Source: Saccharomyces paradoxus (taxonomy: Eukaryota; Ascomycota; Saccharomycetes; Saccharomycetales; Saccharomycetaceae). From it: DNA of 64,000 nt. The stretch lies in assembly GCF_002079055.1 (NCBI RefSeq), contig NC_047502.1:1-64000 (forward strand), given 5' to 3'. The notes below the pieces were generated by a model. It was not told the DNA's origin. It did no database searches and saw nothing but the letters and a program-made list of their open reading frames with translations. The translations under genes were made by a program, and so were the position numbers. Below, in pieces: positions 42,854-52,823 of this stretch (positions within the stretch are counted from its first letter, which is position 1; the number at the start of each line of letters is the position of its first letter).

Positions 42854-44281
42854 TTACGTCAGCCTTATTGTGTAATCATCACCACTTTGCGTGATATACC
42901 TTACCCATGGGTAGCTCTTGTACTGCAATTTGGGTTCATTGATTTTTAAATAACGTACTTGAATACCCGATGTGGTAAAGTAAGGTATCTGAAATTTGAT
43001 TTGGACAGGTCCCTTCAAGATTTCTGCGTTATTTTTTGGTATTGTTCTATTGCCGTCCTCGTTAGTTGATATTGAAGGCAGCCCTAATTCTGCAGACATT
43101 GAGTACTCTTTACCACCTGGAAAACTTCTTATTTTCCATAGAATTGCACTTTTTTCAGGAACATACTTTAAGGACCCATGTGAATATTTGAAAGTTGGCG
43201 TGTCCGCATCGTCCGGAACTGGTATCAATATCTCCACATTAGTTGCAGTAGATTTTCTTTTAATTTGGGCCTTGGCCTTGCAGTGGATTTCAATCCTAGA
43301 ATTCGAATGAACCTGGACGTTTACATCACACCAAATTAACGGTTTTATCGTGGTAGATAGCCTGTAGTTCATTAAATCGAACTTTCCATCAGGTGGTATA
43401 AACGTTATGATTTTTTCATTTTCGAATTTGCTTAATCGAACGCATTGATGAAATTTCAAATCTTCCAATTCAATATTGACCTTCCTCTTGCTTGTAGTCG
43501 ATGATGACGTTATGGATGGTTTTTTATCAGTGTCCGTGTTATTATCGGGTGTCGTCGCGCTTGCAGGTGGGATATTAGTATCATCATCCAAATATTTGGA
43601 AAAAATGCCTTTATCGTTAATACCCAATTTTAGATCTGGCATACCAGACAATTTTGAGTTAACCTTAACATCGCCAATAATTTCTGATCTCAAAACTTGG
43701 CCTTTTTGAGTCATGAGCATATTAATAGATTCCACGATATCCAGAAAGGCCTCGTTTTTTTTGTGAGTAATACCTTCTGGCCTCCAACTAACTGAATTTG
43801 TCAGTGCGACGGGTGGTCTAGTGGCATTTCTCTTCTTCTTAGCGGATTTAACTAATTTGAAGGATTTTTGCGTTATGTACTGCTTCAGCATCTTAGTTTC
43901 GGTGATTTGTGGTATACCATAATCCATTACTTCATCCAGTAATTCGTATATTATAACAAAATTATCTCTAATAGATTCTTCTTCCACGGTTTTTAAGTAG
44001 TCACTCAGTACTTCTACTAATTTGTGCAAAAAGGTAAAAATGGCAGCCGCATTGGCACTAAGAGAAGTCACAATTGCCACCACGTACAGATCGTTATGCT
44101 GTATAAATAAATACTCGAGACCATTGTGGTTCAAACATGGAGGAATCAGATTTGATTGCTCCTCTAAATCCGAGAGTAATATAGGGAATTTGTCAATTGC
44201 AGAAAGTGGAATATCATCTCTATATCTTCTTGATAGGAGTGGTTTTCCATTATGGTCGCAAAAATATACTGCAGAAGCCAT
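42854..44281 (-). CDS. APM1: AP-1 clathrin adaptor medium (mu1) subunit
   Basis: The 475-residue protein is the mu subunit of the AP-1 complex, which sorts cargo between the trans-Golgi and endosomes and recognises tyrosine-based signals. The N-terminal longin domain begins ASAVYFCDHNGKPLLSRRY (1-140). The mu homology domain (about 160-475) carries SWRPEGITHKKNE and ends in the family-typical VRYLKINE-PKLQYKSYPWVRYIT stretch. A low-complexity Thr/Ser/Asp linker lies about 235-265. An ATG five codons upstream (44296) is in frame; I choose 44281 because it gives the S. cerevisiae length and the conserved AS-A-V-(Y/F) mu-chain start. Confidence 0.96.
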   Translation of the reverse strand: MASAVYFCDHNGKPLLSRRYRDDIPLSAIDKFPILLSDLEEQSNLIPPCLNHNGLEYLFIQHNDLYVVAIVTSLSANAAAIFTFLHKLVEVLSDYLKTVEEESIRDNFVIIYELLDEVMDYGIPQITETKMLKQYITQKSFKLVKSAKKKRNATRPPVALTNSVSWRPEGITHKKNEAFLDIVESINMLMTQKGQVLRSEIIGDVKVNSKLSGMPDLKLGINDKGIFSKYLDDDTNIPPASATTPDNNTDTDKKPSITSSSTTSKRKVNIELEDLKFHQCVRLSKFENEKIITFIPPDGKFDLMNYRLSTTIKPLIWCDVNVQVHSNSRIEIHCKAKAQIKRKSTATNVEILIPVPDDADTPTFKYSHGSLKYVPEKSAILWKIRSFPGGKEYSMSAELGLPSISTNEDGNRTIPKNNAEILKGPVQIKFQIPYFTTSGIQVRYLKINEPKLQYKSYPWVRYITQSGDDYTIRLT

Positions 44282-45133
44282 TCTGTGTCCCTCCAAGTTC
44301 GTAATTTACAATTTTCAGAAATACTCCTATATTTAATTGTACGACTTAGTTTTTCTATATGCTTTTTTCTGTTCAGCCCACTTCCCGTTTATTTCTTGAT
44401 TTTTCATCATCCAGCAATATTTCAATACGCACAATTAACATCGCTATTAACGACTTCCAAAGACTATTATCATAATTAGAAATACCCTTTTTGCTTCGTT
44501 GGAACTACGTCTAATGATGGCTATGGGATATGGCGAGCGTATTTTCTACCATTGAAATGTATTCACCTTTATTATGTAACTATTATAGATTCATGGCGGT
44601 CCTATTGATAGTATGCAGGACTTTTAGGGCGTAGAAAATCTTGAGATTGGGCCGAATGCTTAATTATTCTCGGACGGGGAATAACTTGAAGAATATATAT
44701 ATAAAGACACACTCTTCATAAATCCTCTGTGTCAACATTAACTGTTTACTTAAGATGCTTTCAGTCGTGATGTTCTTTTTTTTCTTTTAATGTCGGAATT
44801 GTCTGTCGTAGTTCTGTCAGCTAATGTTACGAGAATATCCAACTGCAGTGTTAGATTTCTGAAAGATGAGAGGGTTTCTTGTGGGGTCTCTGCAGGAAGA
44901 TTCTGCAGGATAAGTTATATAAACGAAAATATGGCGAATACTTGAGATATGTAACTGAGATGGTGGCGTCGCTAAAACACCAAAAACAGAACAAAGATTT
45001 TGGATCCTGACGAACAGTCTTTATTATATTGATAAAATTAAAAGAACTTTCTTATGTTATTGTTACCTATTTTTGTATAATTCATTAGTTCTATATATAA
45101 CTTTTATATAATTTGTAAAAGTCGATGCGTCTA
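44282..45133. other. Intergenic between APM1 and THI21
   Basis: 850 bases spanning the APM1 promoter and the THI21 3' end. It contains an unexplained plus-strand unit: a GC-rich element (CTCGGACGGGGAATAAC, 44670-44686), a TATATATATAAAG box (about 44694-44706) and a 51-codon ORF (44790-44945). A conventional gene is otherwise not seen. The last 130 bases are T/A-rich terminator-like sequence for THI21. Confidence 0.5.
44790..44945 (+). CDS. Candidate 51-codon small ORF with upstream TATA box
   Basis: Starts ATGTCGGAATTGTCTGTC and ends ATGGCGAATACTTGA. The product is small, with three Cys and one possible NVT sequon. A strong TATA-like box lies about 85-95 bases upstream. I recognise no family, and a second short ORF (ATG at 44755) precedes it. 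Translation is not shown; it could equally be chance or part of a noncoding transcript. Confidence 0.2.
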   Translation: MSELSVVVLSANVTRISNCSVRFLKDERVSCGVSAGRFCRISYINENMANT

Positions 45134-46789
45134 TCATTCGTGTTCTAAAGCGGCGGTCCAGAAGTTAGCTTCCAACTCACAAACTTCAGCATATATTGTC
45201 ACCAGTGTATCAAGTTGTTCTGGAGGATATGTTTCCAAGATGTGATTCAACAGCTTTTCGCCTTCAAGCATAGCTTCATGGCACCATGAAGATGAGTAAG
45301 TTTCACACCATTCACGGTAAACGGAGCCTTCTGCTGCAGTTACTTTATTCTTGATCTTGGTCAAAGCGTGAACATAGCCCATTAAGCAAGGATTAAGAGC
45401 TACAACTAACTCCTGCCAGTTACCTCTTCTGGAAACATCATTAAAGTAGCGACAGTAAGCCCTTAATGCAGGACCCCTCTGAATCTTTTGTAAGTAGTCC
45501 GGGTCCTTAACTCCAAATTCCTCTCTTAATCTTCTTTCATGTTGGCAAAGCCCATTACGAACGCATTCGACAATAACTAGCTCCTTTTCTAAATCTTCAA
45601 GACATGGAGATTTACTACCCGCGATGCAGGAAATCCTAGCATAATTGATTAAGTACAGGTAATCTTGTTCGATAAAAAATTGGAACTTCTTAGGCTCTAA
45701 TGAACCGTCTGCTACTTTTCTAACAAAATCATGGTTCACATAGGAGTCCCAGTGAGGTTTAACTTTAGGGTGATTTATTAGGTATTTATAGAAACTTCCG
45801 CCAGGAATTTTGTTAAGACAACTTTTGACTGGCTTTTTGTGTACGGCATCTGATGCAGTGAAACATTCGTCACTGAGCATTTTTTCTAATGGAATTTCTA
45901 CGGCGTAGACATGATTAATTGGCCCATTGTCCTTAACAGTTTCTTTCGTGACATCACAGCCAATGGCCACGGCATTTTGGACGTACTCAATACCACCATA
46001 AACAGATTGGGGAAGGGAGTAACCGCGAGCCAAATTTGATGCAATGGCGGAAGCTAGGGTGCACCCGGTACCATGAGTGTGGGTTGTATTAACAAAATTA
46101 CCCTTAAAGGTTATTAACTTTTGTTCGGCCCCTAAGTAAAGAACATCGGTAATGTACTTTCCTTCTTCATCATTCCATGGAATGTGACCACCTTTCACCA
46201 AAATATTGGAACACTTGGTGATTTTGGCAAGGTCTTTTGCGACTTCGAAAATGTCTTGCAATTTACTTATTTCTCTGTCTTCACCTAACAGCTTGAAACA
46301 CTCTGGAATGTTAGGAGTCAAAATGTCAGCAAAAGGTGCAATTTTCTCCGTAATTAAGCTAGCTATATCCTTTCCAGCTAAAGAAGAGCCAGAAGTAGCA
46401 ACAAGGACTGGATCAACTACTAACTTAGGCCTATTTTCACCAAGATGCAGAAGTTTTTCGTGCAACACCTCGATAGCAGCTGCCGTAAGCATGCCAGTCT
46501 TGATGACGTCACATTTCATGTCCTGTAAATTGGCATCCAAAATTTGGGAAACCACTTTTTTTGGCGTGTTATTAATGCTGTATACTTTAACTGGAGTTTG
46601 AGCATTCAAAGCAGTGATACAAGTCATAGCATAGCATCTGTGTGCAGTGATAGTTTTCACATCTGCTTCAATACCAGCACCACCGCTAGGATCTGTTCCG
46701 GCAATAGACAAAACTGTAGGTAATTTTTCATTATTGGCCAAACTGAGATATGGTGGAGGTGTGTTAATATTGACTGTAGAATAGGTCAT
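45134..46789 (-). CDS. THI21: HMP / HMP-P kinase with TenA-like domain, thiamine synthesis
   Basis: The 551-residue protein is a fusion seen in yeast Thi20/Thi21/Thi22. The N-terminal half (about 25-300) is the ThiD kinase that phosphorylates hydroxymethylpyrimidine and its phosphate; the signature GTDPSGGAGIEAD is at residues 31-43 and the ATP/Mg segment THGTGCTLASAIA near 232-244. The C-terminal half (about 325-550) is a TenA/thiaminase-II-like domain (FYKYLINHP, WDSYV, FIEQDYLYLINYAR). In S. cerevisiae Thi21 acts redundantly with Thi20 in the pyrimidine branch. Length and synteny point to THI21. Genes of this set are induced without thiamine through Thi3/Thi2/Pdc2; I could not identify a definite site in the promoter. 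Confidence 0.95.
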   Translation of the reverse strand: MTYSTVNINTPPPYLSLANNEKLPTVLSIAGTDPSGGAGIEADVKTITAHRCYAMTCITALNAQTPVKVYSINNTPKKVVSQILDANLQDMKCDVIKTGMLTAAAIEVLHEKLLHLGENRPKLVVDPVLVATSGSSLAGKDIASLITEKIAPFADILTPNIPECFKLLGEDREISKLQDIFEVAKDLAKITKCSNILVKGGHIPWNDEEGKYITDVLYLGAEQKLITFKGNFVNTTHTHGTGCTLASAIASNLARGYSLPQSVYGGIEYVQNAVAIGCDVTKETVKDNGPINHVYAVEIPLEKMLSDECFTASDAVHKKPVKSCLNKIPGGSFYKYLINHPKVKPHWDSYVNHDFVRKVADGSLEPKKFQFFIEQDYLYLINYARISCIAGSKSPCLEDLEKELVIVECVRNGLCQHERRLREEFGVKDPDYLQKIQRGPALRAYCRYFNDVSRRGNWQELVVALNPCLMGYVHALTKIKNKVTAAEGSVYREWCETYSSSWCHEAMLEGEKLLNHILETYPPEQLDTLVTIYAEVCELEANFWTAALEHE

Positions 46790-47375
46790 TGTGGAAAGAC
46801 AGTTGATTTCCTTGTATGTATATATTTATTTCTTAACCTGATCAGATTTGGAAGTATAAACAATGATGCAAACGATGGGTACTGATTCCAACTTTGCATA
46901 TTTGTCTAGTGCTATAAATAAGAGGATTTCTCTTGCCAGATGGAACAGCTCTAAGGGTTTCCAATATTCAGTCTGGAAGCATCGATCTATCAGAAAGGAG
47001 AAGTTATACGTATACGTACCATTAGAGAAGCACGAGATCGTGAAGTGAGAGCAGATCTGGCAGTTGCTAAAATATCGCGTGCACATTCATGGGGTAAATA
47101 TTACTATAGTACTTCGTGTATATATGCAAATATAGGAAGCGCACGCTAAATGTCAAATCAGTAATAAAATAATGAAAATCACGTTTCTTGTAAAACAAAA
47201 GCGATTCACTTTATTTTGGTTACCTTCATTGTTTTTTCGAATACTTGAGCTCATTCGTAACATTTTTATGATAGTTTTGGAAATTCTATAGGCTAGTGAA
47301 ACTTACACAGCAATTTCTTGGGAGTCCATTTTCGTTGACAATCTGCAGTTAGTCTGTGATGCATGAGAATGAGAT
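46790..47375. other. THI21 upstream region
   Basis: About 590 bases up to the first LTR relic. A 61-codon plus-strand ORF (46863-47048) is unrecognised. TATATATTTATT (about 46819-46830) just before the THI21 start gives an AAATATATA element on its strand. No definite thiamine-responsive site recognised. Confidence 0.4.
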
Positions 47376-47612
47376 TGAGGAGAATAAATTGGTTAATTGT
47401 TGAGATTCCATTGTTGTTAAGGGATATAATATTGGGCATACAGAATATACTAGAAGTTATCCTCGAGAATATTCGAATTCACAAAAGGGAATCGATAATT
47501 CTACATAACAATATCACATCTTCTTTTTCATTTTATATTTTGTCGCTCATTATCCCATTACTCTATTAATCCTTGCGTTTCAGCTTCCATTAAACCTGCT
47601 GTAATTTCTCAT
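47376..47612 (-). mobile_element. Degenerate solo delta LTR (Ty1/Ty2 type)
   Basis: On the minus strand the sequence follows a Ty1/Ty2 delta LTR: GGAAGCTGAAACGCAAGGAT, then ATGAGCGACAAAATATAAAATGA, GATTCCCTTTTGTGAATTC, CTTCTAGTATATTCTGTATG, CCAATATTATA and AATGGAATCTCAACAATTA. The 3' LTR end is near 47376; the 5' end is degenerate beyond about 47612. No internal Ty coding sequence adjoins, so it is a solo remnant. It sits about 360 bases from the tRNA-Trp gene, as expected for Ty1-type targeting upstream of Pol III genes. Confidence 0.82.
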
Positions 47613-47968
47613 ATCCTTCGCGTATAAACTACGAAATTACAATTAATAGTTCCTTAATTACCTTGAGTGATGGTAAAAGGGGCGGTTTATCATTTCTTCA
47701 CCCTTTTAAACAGCGTAAAGTAATTCAAACATAGAGAAACTGTATGTTTATACATTATCTATTTGTTTTAGACAGTTGTTACAGTTACCCGTGAAGATAG
47801 AAATAAAACCCACTTGTTTTTAACAAATTTGTCATACAACGACCGATGGGGTGATTGTTGAGCTTGATAAGATAATTTAAAATGCTACTGTTGAAACTAA
47901 CTGTCCACTGTGATGATGACAACGAATAGCGTCCTCATAATTATGAGGGTTTAAGGCAAAAAATTAAT

Positions 47969-48074
47969 TGAAACGGACAGGAATTGAACCTGCAACCCTT
48001 CGATTGCAATCTTATTCCGTGGAATTTCCAAGATTTAATTGGAGTCGAAAGCTCTACCATTGAGCCACCGCTTC
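47969..48074 (-). tRNA. tW(CCA)P: tRNA-Trp (CCA) with 34-nt intron
   Basis: The minus strand reads GAAGCGGTGGCTCAATGGTA at its 5' end (box A) and GGTTGCAGGTTCAATTCCTG (box B / T arm) near the 3' end, closing with CCGTTTC plus discriminator A. The 106-nt gene has anticodon CCA at 48040-48042 and an intron at 48005-48038, immediately 3' of position 37. The mature RNA is 72 nt and folds as a standard cloverleaf (acceptor GAAGCGG/CCGTTTC). An isoacceptor in this position is also known in S. cerevisiae. Delta LTR relics flank it on both sides. Confidence 0.98.
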
Positions 48075-48173
48075 AACCTTTGTTGAAATATGTTCCTGTT
48101 AAAATCTGGTATATTCTAGGGGATTGTAATTATTTGAAATATTTGGTCTTTACACACTCTCAATGTTGGAATG

Positions 48174-48350
48174 TGAGAATTGGGTGAATAATTAGATAAT
48201 TGTTGGGATTCCATTGTTGTTAAGGGATATAATATTGGGGCATACAGAATATCCTCGAGGAGAACTTCTAGTATATTCTATATACCTAATATTATAGCCT
48301 TTAGTAACAATGGAATCCCAACAAATATCTAATTATTCACCTAATTCTCA
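48174..48350. mobile_element. Inverted pair of delta LTR 3' fragments (palindrome)
   Basis: Two partial delta LTRs meet head to head. The right one (plus, about 48251-48350) reads GGAGAACTTCTAGTATATTC ... AATGGAATCCCAACA and ends ATTCACCTAATTCTCA. The left one (minus, 48174 to about 48256) starts TGAGAATTGGGTGAATAATT and contains TGTTGGGATTCCATTGTTG. They join at a CCTCGAGG (XhoI-type) core at 48253-48260, the natural delta XhoI region; the left arm lacks about 12 bases next to the centre. No Ty internal sequence is present, although a Ty1 occupies this neighbourhood in S288C, as I recall. Confidence 0.85.
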
Positions 48351-48692
48351 TCTCTCATATCGTATAAGAAGATTTACTTTTATTCTTGATTAATACTGCA
48401 ACCTAACTACTAATTATCAACAAAATTTCAAATAATACTAGTCACTAATCATCAACAATTTTTGACAAAAATGCCACCACTTTTAATGGACTTCGTATAT
48501 GATTTTCACCGTTGACTTGAAAAAACTAGACATATGGAGGTAAAGGCGCTTTGTTAAGCGCTTGAGAACAAAAATTGAACACGAAAAAACCCTCTGATAA
48601 AGGGCGTCAGAGTGTTGTTGAATATAAAGTAAGGACGGCCATCTATCTTTTGTTTACCTAGTACTATCCCGTTCTTTTGTGAGAATTGTGGT
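48351..48692. other. YPL257W upstream region
   Basis: 340 bases between the LTR palindrome and YPL257W. It has no ORF. An imperfect short inverted repeat GGCGCTTTGTTAAGCGCTT lies at 48545-48563. Any promoter here is close to Ty-derived sequence. Confidence 0.4.
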
Positions 48693-49250
48693 ATGGCGGC
48701 TGATATAAATGAAAGTGATAGTCATGTTCCCATTATCGCTAGTGAGTCAAATTCGGAATCGAAGTACTACAAGCTCTGCCGAGTTACTTTCATTGTATTG
48801 GTTATTAGGGATTCATTAATTCCGCAATACATATTGTATAAGCGTTCGACGCTTGCTGATAAACCATATTTAGCTTTTGCATACGCAGCGTTTGTTTCAG
48901 TTGGATGGTTTCTAATATGGGGAGAAAGAGCATACAGAACTCAAGAAAGGGGACAATCTTCAAGATGCACCAATGCCAATTGTCCTCTTTTACGTTTTAA
49001 AAAAGAGCAGCCCAAGAATTTTACGTATACGTTCTGGTTGATATTTTTCCTTGCATATGCGGTTTTGACAATTTTTATTTGGATAGTTCAATTATTTTTT
49101 CGAAAAGATAATGTTCCTAAAATATCATCGCGACTTATCATACTAGATATTATCATTTTATCGTTCAATGTGGTGATAGCCCACAGTTTTAACGTTTATT
49201 TTTCACACAATGCTACTGTCGAGATTCATGATGATAGCTTCATAGTTTGA
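48693..49250 (+). CDS. Uncharacterised multi-spanning membrane protein (YPL257W)
   Basis: The 185-residue ORF lies where S. cerevisiae has YPL257W (about 193 residues), a protein of unknown function. Four hydrophobic segments are visible at about 28-48, 55-75, 110-135 and 148-170. A short loop between the second and third carries CTNANC (Cys pair) and basic residues. The C-terminus after NATVEIHD is polar. There is no clear signal peptide and no named domain. It is isolated between LTR relics and CLN2. Confidence 0.75.
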   Translation: MAADINESDSHVPIIASESNSESKYYKLCRVTFIVLVIRDSLIPQYILYKRSTLADKPYLAFAYAAFVSVGWFLIWGERAYRTQERGQSSRCTNANCPLLRFKKEQPKNFTYTFWLIFFLAYAVLTIFIWIVQLFFRKDNVPKISSRLIILDIIILSFNVVIAHSFNVYFSHNATVEIHDDSFIV

Positions 49251-49574
49251 ACAATTTTAGCATTGCTTGATGACAGTGGTACGAAGTAAACAAGGTCGTA
49301 TCAAAGAAAGCCAGGATAAACACTATATATTTTAAAGTTGTATTCATAGCAAGCAACTGCATAAATCAGCGCTAAACATGTATGACAAATTTTGGCACTA
49401 TACAGCTGGTGAACTGAAACAATATTTATACGAAGTATCCGTATCTAGGATGAAGTGATGATAATTGAATAGTTTCATGGTATATACGCTAATAGGTAGA
49501 AATGTTCTTTTTTAAAAGTGAAACTTTAAATTCATAAACATAGCGAAAGGAAACAACACTATATATATGGAATG
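49251..49574. other. YPL257W 3' flank
   Basis: A/T-rich sequence without an ORF; it leads into a very degraded LTR relic. Nothing else recognised. Confidence 0.4.
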
Positions 49575-49740
49575 TGCTAGAAGTTTTTCTCGAAAATACT
49601 GGAGTTCTTAAAAAGGACTAAATAACTCTGTACTATATCATAAACTATCTAATGTTCGTATTATATGCCGTCGTTCATTATCCCACTACATAATGAATTG
49701 TTGAACTTCAGATTCTATCAAACTGGATGACAGTTTATCT
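49575..49740 (-). mobile_element. Highly decayed delta-like LTR relic
   Basis: The order of short blocks matches the 47.4 kb delta in the same orientation. GGAATGTGCTAGAAGTTTTTC corresponds to its AGAATATACTAGAAGTTATCC; GTCGTTCATTATCCCACTAC to GTCGCTCATTATCCCATTAC; and TTCAGATTCTATCAAACTGG to TTCAGCTTCCATTAAACCTG. Identity is only moderate, so it is an old insertion. Confidence 0.6.
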
Positions 49741-50070
49741 CTATTCCGATATTAGACTTTTCAACAAGATTAAACTTGAATGGGATGTACGAATAAGATA
49801 CTTTTATCTGTCCATTTTGGTGATATTTTGCTGCTGATTCTAGGCAGAATGCAGTTTGACTTTACAGCATTTTTTCACGTATCCATTGATTATTACAAGT
49901 GAAATATGAAAAATATCTACCATGTAGAGTTATACCGATAAATTGAGTACACAGTTTCTTTGTTTTTATCCGGAGAATTTGAAGCTTCCTTCTATAAATC
50001 TTATTATATTTGTCTTTATTTAGTATTTTTTTGGCTAATTTGCATCCCTTTATCATGAAAAGAACAGGAA
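49741..50070. other. CLN2 3' flank
   Basis: 330 bases, T/A-rich, with a 64-codon minus-strand ORF (49862-50056) ending before CLN2 in the same direction; it is Lys-rich and unrecognised, and I take it as chance within the CLN2 3' untranslated region. Confidence 0.4.
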
Positions 50071-51711
50071 CTATACTATCTGGGTATTGCCCATACCAAA
50101 AGAAATTAAGGATGAAGCACTACTTGAATTTCCGCTATTTATGGTGCCAGTTGGGGAGGGGAACATTCCATGGTTAATGAAGCTTGTCTTGGGTGGCCCC
50201 CCATTGAGGTAATGCGCCGTTGCAGGGTTTTGGTTTTCCTTATTAGACTCACTTATGTTCAGTAAATCAATATAATCATTGATTGCGTTATTACTGTTAG
50301 GGCCCGTAATTCGTTCGTAGATCCTTTGATTGTTATTGGTGTTCACGAGGCTATTCACACTAACGGTGCTACCACATACACTGTGTGACTGCTGTTGACT
50401 GAATTGGTACATATTTGGTGTGATTGGTGAAGATTGTTCCATATTCCGGCTGAAAACGCTGTTATCTGAGAGTGAGCTCATATTTCTCATTGGAGTATGG
50501 CTTTGAGATGAGGAAGCAGGTGATGGAATACATGTGGTATTTGAATTTTCAAAAGAACATGATGGGGTTGATGTGGTAAGCTTTCTTGATATATTCAAGT
50601 TGGATGCAATTTGCAGTTTTCTTTGTAGGTCCAATTGATATTCTTTTACTTGATTGATGAAGGGCAGAACACCGCTGACCGTTTTGTACACTTCCATCAA
50701 GGAGTTAGGAATGGAAACGATGCCGTTCATTAAGGTATTTAAAACTTCAGCATTTTTGCTTTCTGATGTCATTGGAGTCATTAAAAAGGGACCGTGGTCT
50801 TGATTAGTGAATTGGTTGATGATTGAGAATATACCATGCGATACCTCAAAAAGTTCATACTTTAGTAAATCGTACTGCCAGGCGGAGACATCGATCAAAA
50901 ATTTTTTTAAATTAATCAATTTGATCTTTATTTTCAAGTCTTCTTCTTCCTCCTCCTCTTCGTTTTGGTAAGGCCTTTCGTCTACGGTAGCATCACTATC
51001 ATGTGATAATTGAGACTGGCGTTTTTCGGAGCATTGTTTGTCATAAGTAACTTGATTTTCATAAAGTTCGTATTGCATCAAACAATTCTCATCAACATTC
51101 AAAACGTAATCATTGATCATTGGCTCATAAATATTCCAATTTAAAGTGTCTAGTATATGTCTTTCCATTTGTAAAAACATTGATTCATCAAAGACCTGGC
51201 CATCACCACAGTAATGAACTAATTCAGAGAGACGAGGTATACGGGCCCTTGGGTTAGGACCATAGAATCTTCCGCCGGTAGGAATAACCACATTATTGAT
51301 GATGTGGTTACAACCACCCCAAGTCTTAGCAGCTAACCAGAGGCAAGTTGCCACAACTAATTTGGCTTGATCCCGCAATACAATTCTTTTGGAACAATAG
51401 CGGTCATATAATCTAACTGAATGGAAAAAAATACCATTTGTGACTCGAGTCACCACAGATAGCTCGAACAAGAAAGTAATGATGTTGGATCTTGTTTCCA
51501 CAGGATTCATTTCAGGCTGCTGATCTATTAGTTTTGGATTAGGTTTAAACTTACATGACTGTGCAATAACATTCGTGGAGATTTCTTGGTGGTATTCTTG
51601 TAACATTTCGAAATGGGAAAGAAGTTCCGCATTAGATAGTTCGATTGGATAGTAGTCGGGTTTAGTATCGATGACGAGTCCCATACGGGGTCTTGAATCA
51701 GCACTAGCCAT
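50071..51711 (-). CDS. CLN2: G1 cyclin Cln2
   Basis: The 546-residue cyclin activates Cdc28 in late G1 for bud emergence, spindle-pole duplication and S-phase entry. The cyclin box (about 35-200) includes [20 protein letters not shown] and [10 protein letters not shown] with the Lys/Glu cyclin-fold residues. The C-terminal third is rich in Ser/Thr/Pro/Asn with many SP/TP sites (SPASSS, TPMRNM, SPITPN), the PEST-type region through which phosphorylated Cln2 is recognised by SCF-Grr1. An acidic Glu run (about 236-255) lies between. CLN1 is the alternative, but synteny and sequence favour CLN2. SCB elements lie upstream. Confidence 0.96.
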   Translation of the reverse strand: MASADSRPRMGLVIDTKPDYYPIELSNAELLSHFEMLQEYHQEISTNVIAQSCKFKPNPKLIDQQPEMNPVETRSNIITFLFELSVVTRVTNGIFFHSVRLYDRYCSKRIVLRDQAKLVVATCLWLAAKTWGGCNHIINNVVIPTGGRFYGPNPRARIPRLSELVHYCGDGQVFDESMFLQMERHILDTLNWNIYEPMINDYVLNVDENCLMQYELYENQVTYDKQCSEKRQSQLSHDSDATVDERPYQNEEEEEEEDLKIKIKLINLKKFLIDVSAWQYDLLKYELFEVSHGIFSIINQFTNQDHGPFLMTPMTSESKNAEVLNTLMNGIVSIPNSLMEVYKTVSGVLPFINQVKEYQLDLQRKLQIASNLNISRKLTTSTPSCSFENSNTTCIPSPASSSQSHTPMRNMSSLSDNSVFSRNMEQSSPITPNMYQFSQQQSHSVCGSTVSVNSLVNTNNNQRIYERITGPNSNNAINDYIDLLNISESNKENQNPATAHYLNGGPPKTSFINHGMFPSPTGTINSGNSSSASSLISFGMGNTQIV

Positions 51712-52823
51712 TATCGGTGGTAAAATTTAATGAATGAATGGGAAAAAGAAAAGATTTTCTTTTGTATGCAAATTATGATGTGCTAAGCGAATGAATTGGT
51801 AGCTATAGAGTCTAGCAATGCTGTATATAAGAAGAAAATTTGACGATGAAGTAAAGTAGATGTTAGAATAAAAAGAAATTGACCTTAATATTATCTATGA
51901 CCAATGCATAAAGAAGCAGCAAGAGAAGCATAATAGTAATGAAAACTGATTGCTATTTTTTTATATATGAAATAGATAGTAAGTTAAACAAGTAGCCAGA
52001 GGCTGCGTGCGATACGCAAATAGAAGGCGGATCTGCGTTCTGCGTTTGCGCAGGCCTTTTTTTTTCCTTGCCATTTTTCAGCAGGGCTGTCAGATCAACA
52101 TTTCGTAGATGAGAGCCTCAAAAAGGGCCAAAAGTTGTTTCAGTTGGTGTTCATTTCAATTTTTAGCAGTTATACTGAACAGGCTACGCCAAATGTACTC
52201 TTTGCCAGGCGTCCGCATGCGGAAACGTAACGGTTTTTGGCGCGTTTCGTGACTAGAACACGCCGTTTTGAGGTTCAACGGGACGAATTTCGTGTATTTC
52301 CGTTGAGGCAAGTTTCGCGAGGATTTCCATTTTTGGAAAGAAGGAGCCGGGTAAAATGCGCGTGTATTGATAACTTGGCACTTATGGACCCCAGTAGTAT
52401 TACTAGCAATGAATAATTGGTTTAGCTCGCATCTTCAGGGACGAAGTCCGGGGGATACGAAAAGGATGGGATCACTTACAGATGAAAACGAACACGATTT
52501 TAGTAATCTGCTGTCCCTCATGGAGAAAACAAAAAAAAAGTTACTGCATCGCAACATACGCGGTACTGGAAAGATTTTTTAAGCATACAATGGAAGTAAA
52601 GGTGCCGAAAGAAGGGTGACTTGAACAAATTTTTCTGTTGCGATATATCACGCTCTCTCATAAAATAATTTCTGACGCGACTCGTTTTTGTGTCGCTCGG
52701 TGAAAATCACGAAAAACTTGACACCTTGAAAACTATTACAACGTAGAGACCGAAGACGAACAGATCAAAACAACAAATAAGGTCGATTGTGAAAGCGGAA
52801 TAGAGGCGAATGACTATTGCACA
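51712..52823. promoter_or_regulatory. Divergent CLN2 / BBP1 region with clustered SCB elements
   Basis: A 1.1 kb divergent region. Three Swi4/Swi6 (SBF) elements of the CRCGAAA type lie as TTTCGTG at 52245-52251 and 52288-52294 and TTTCGCG at 52313-52319, 530-610 bases upstream of CLN2, the distance at which the S. cerevisiae CLN2 UAS works. Other GC-rich sites (GCGTCCGCATGCGG, 52209-52222) are nearby. A 71-codon ORF (52367-52582, plus) is unrecognised. A five-codon upstream ORF precedes BBP1 (52810-52827). Confidence 0.75.

Noticed and set aside
47984-48187. 67-codon plus-strand ORF
   Set aside because: It is the complement of the tRNA-Trp gene and its intron, not a coding region.
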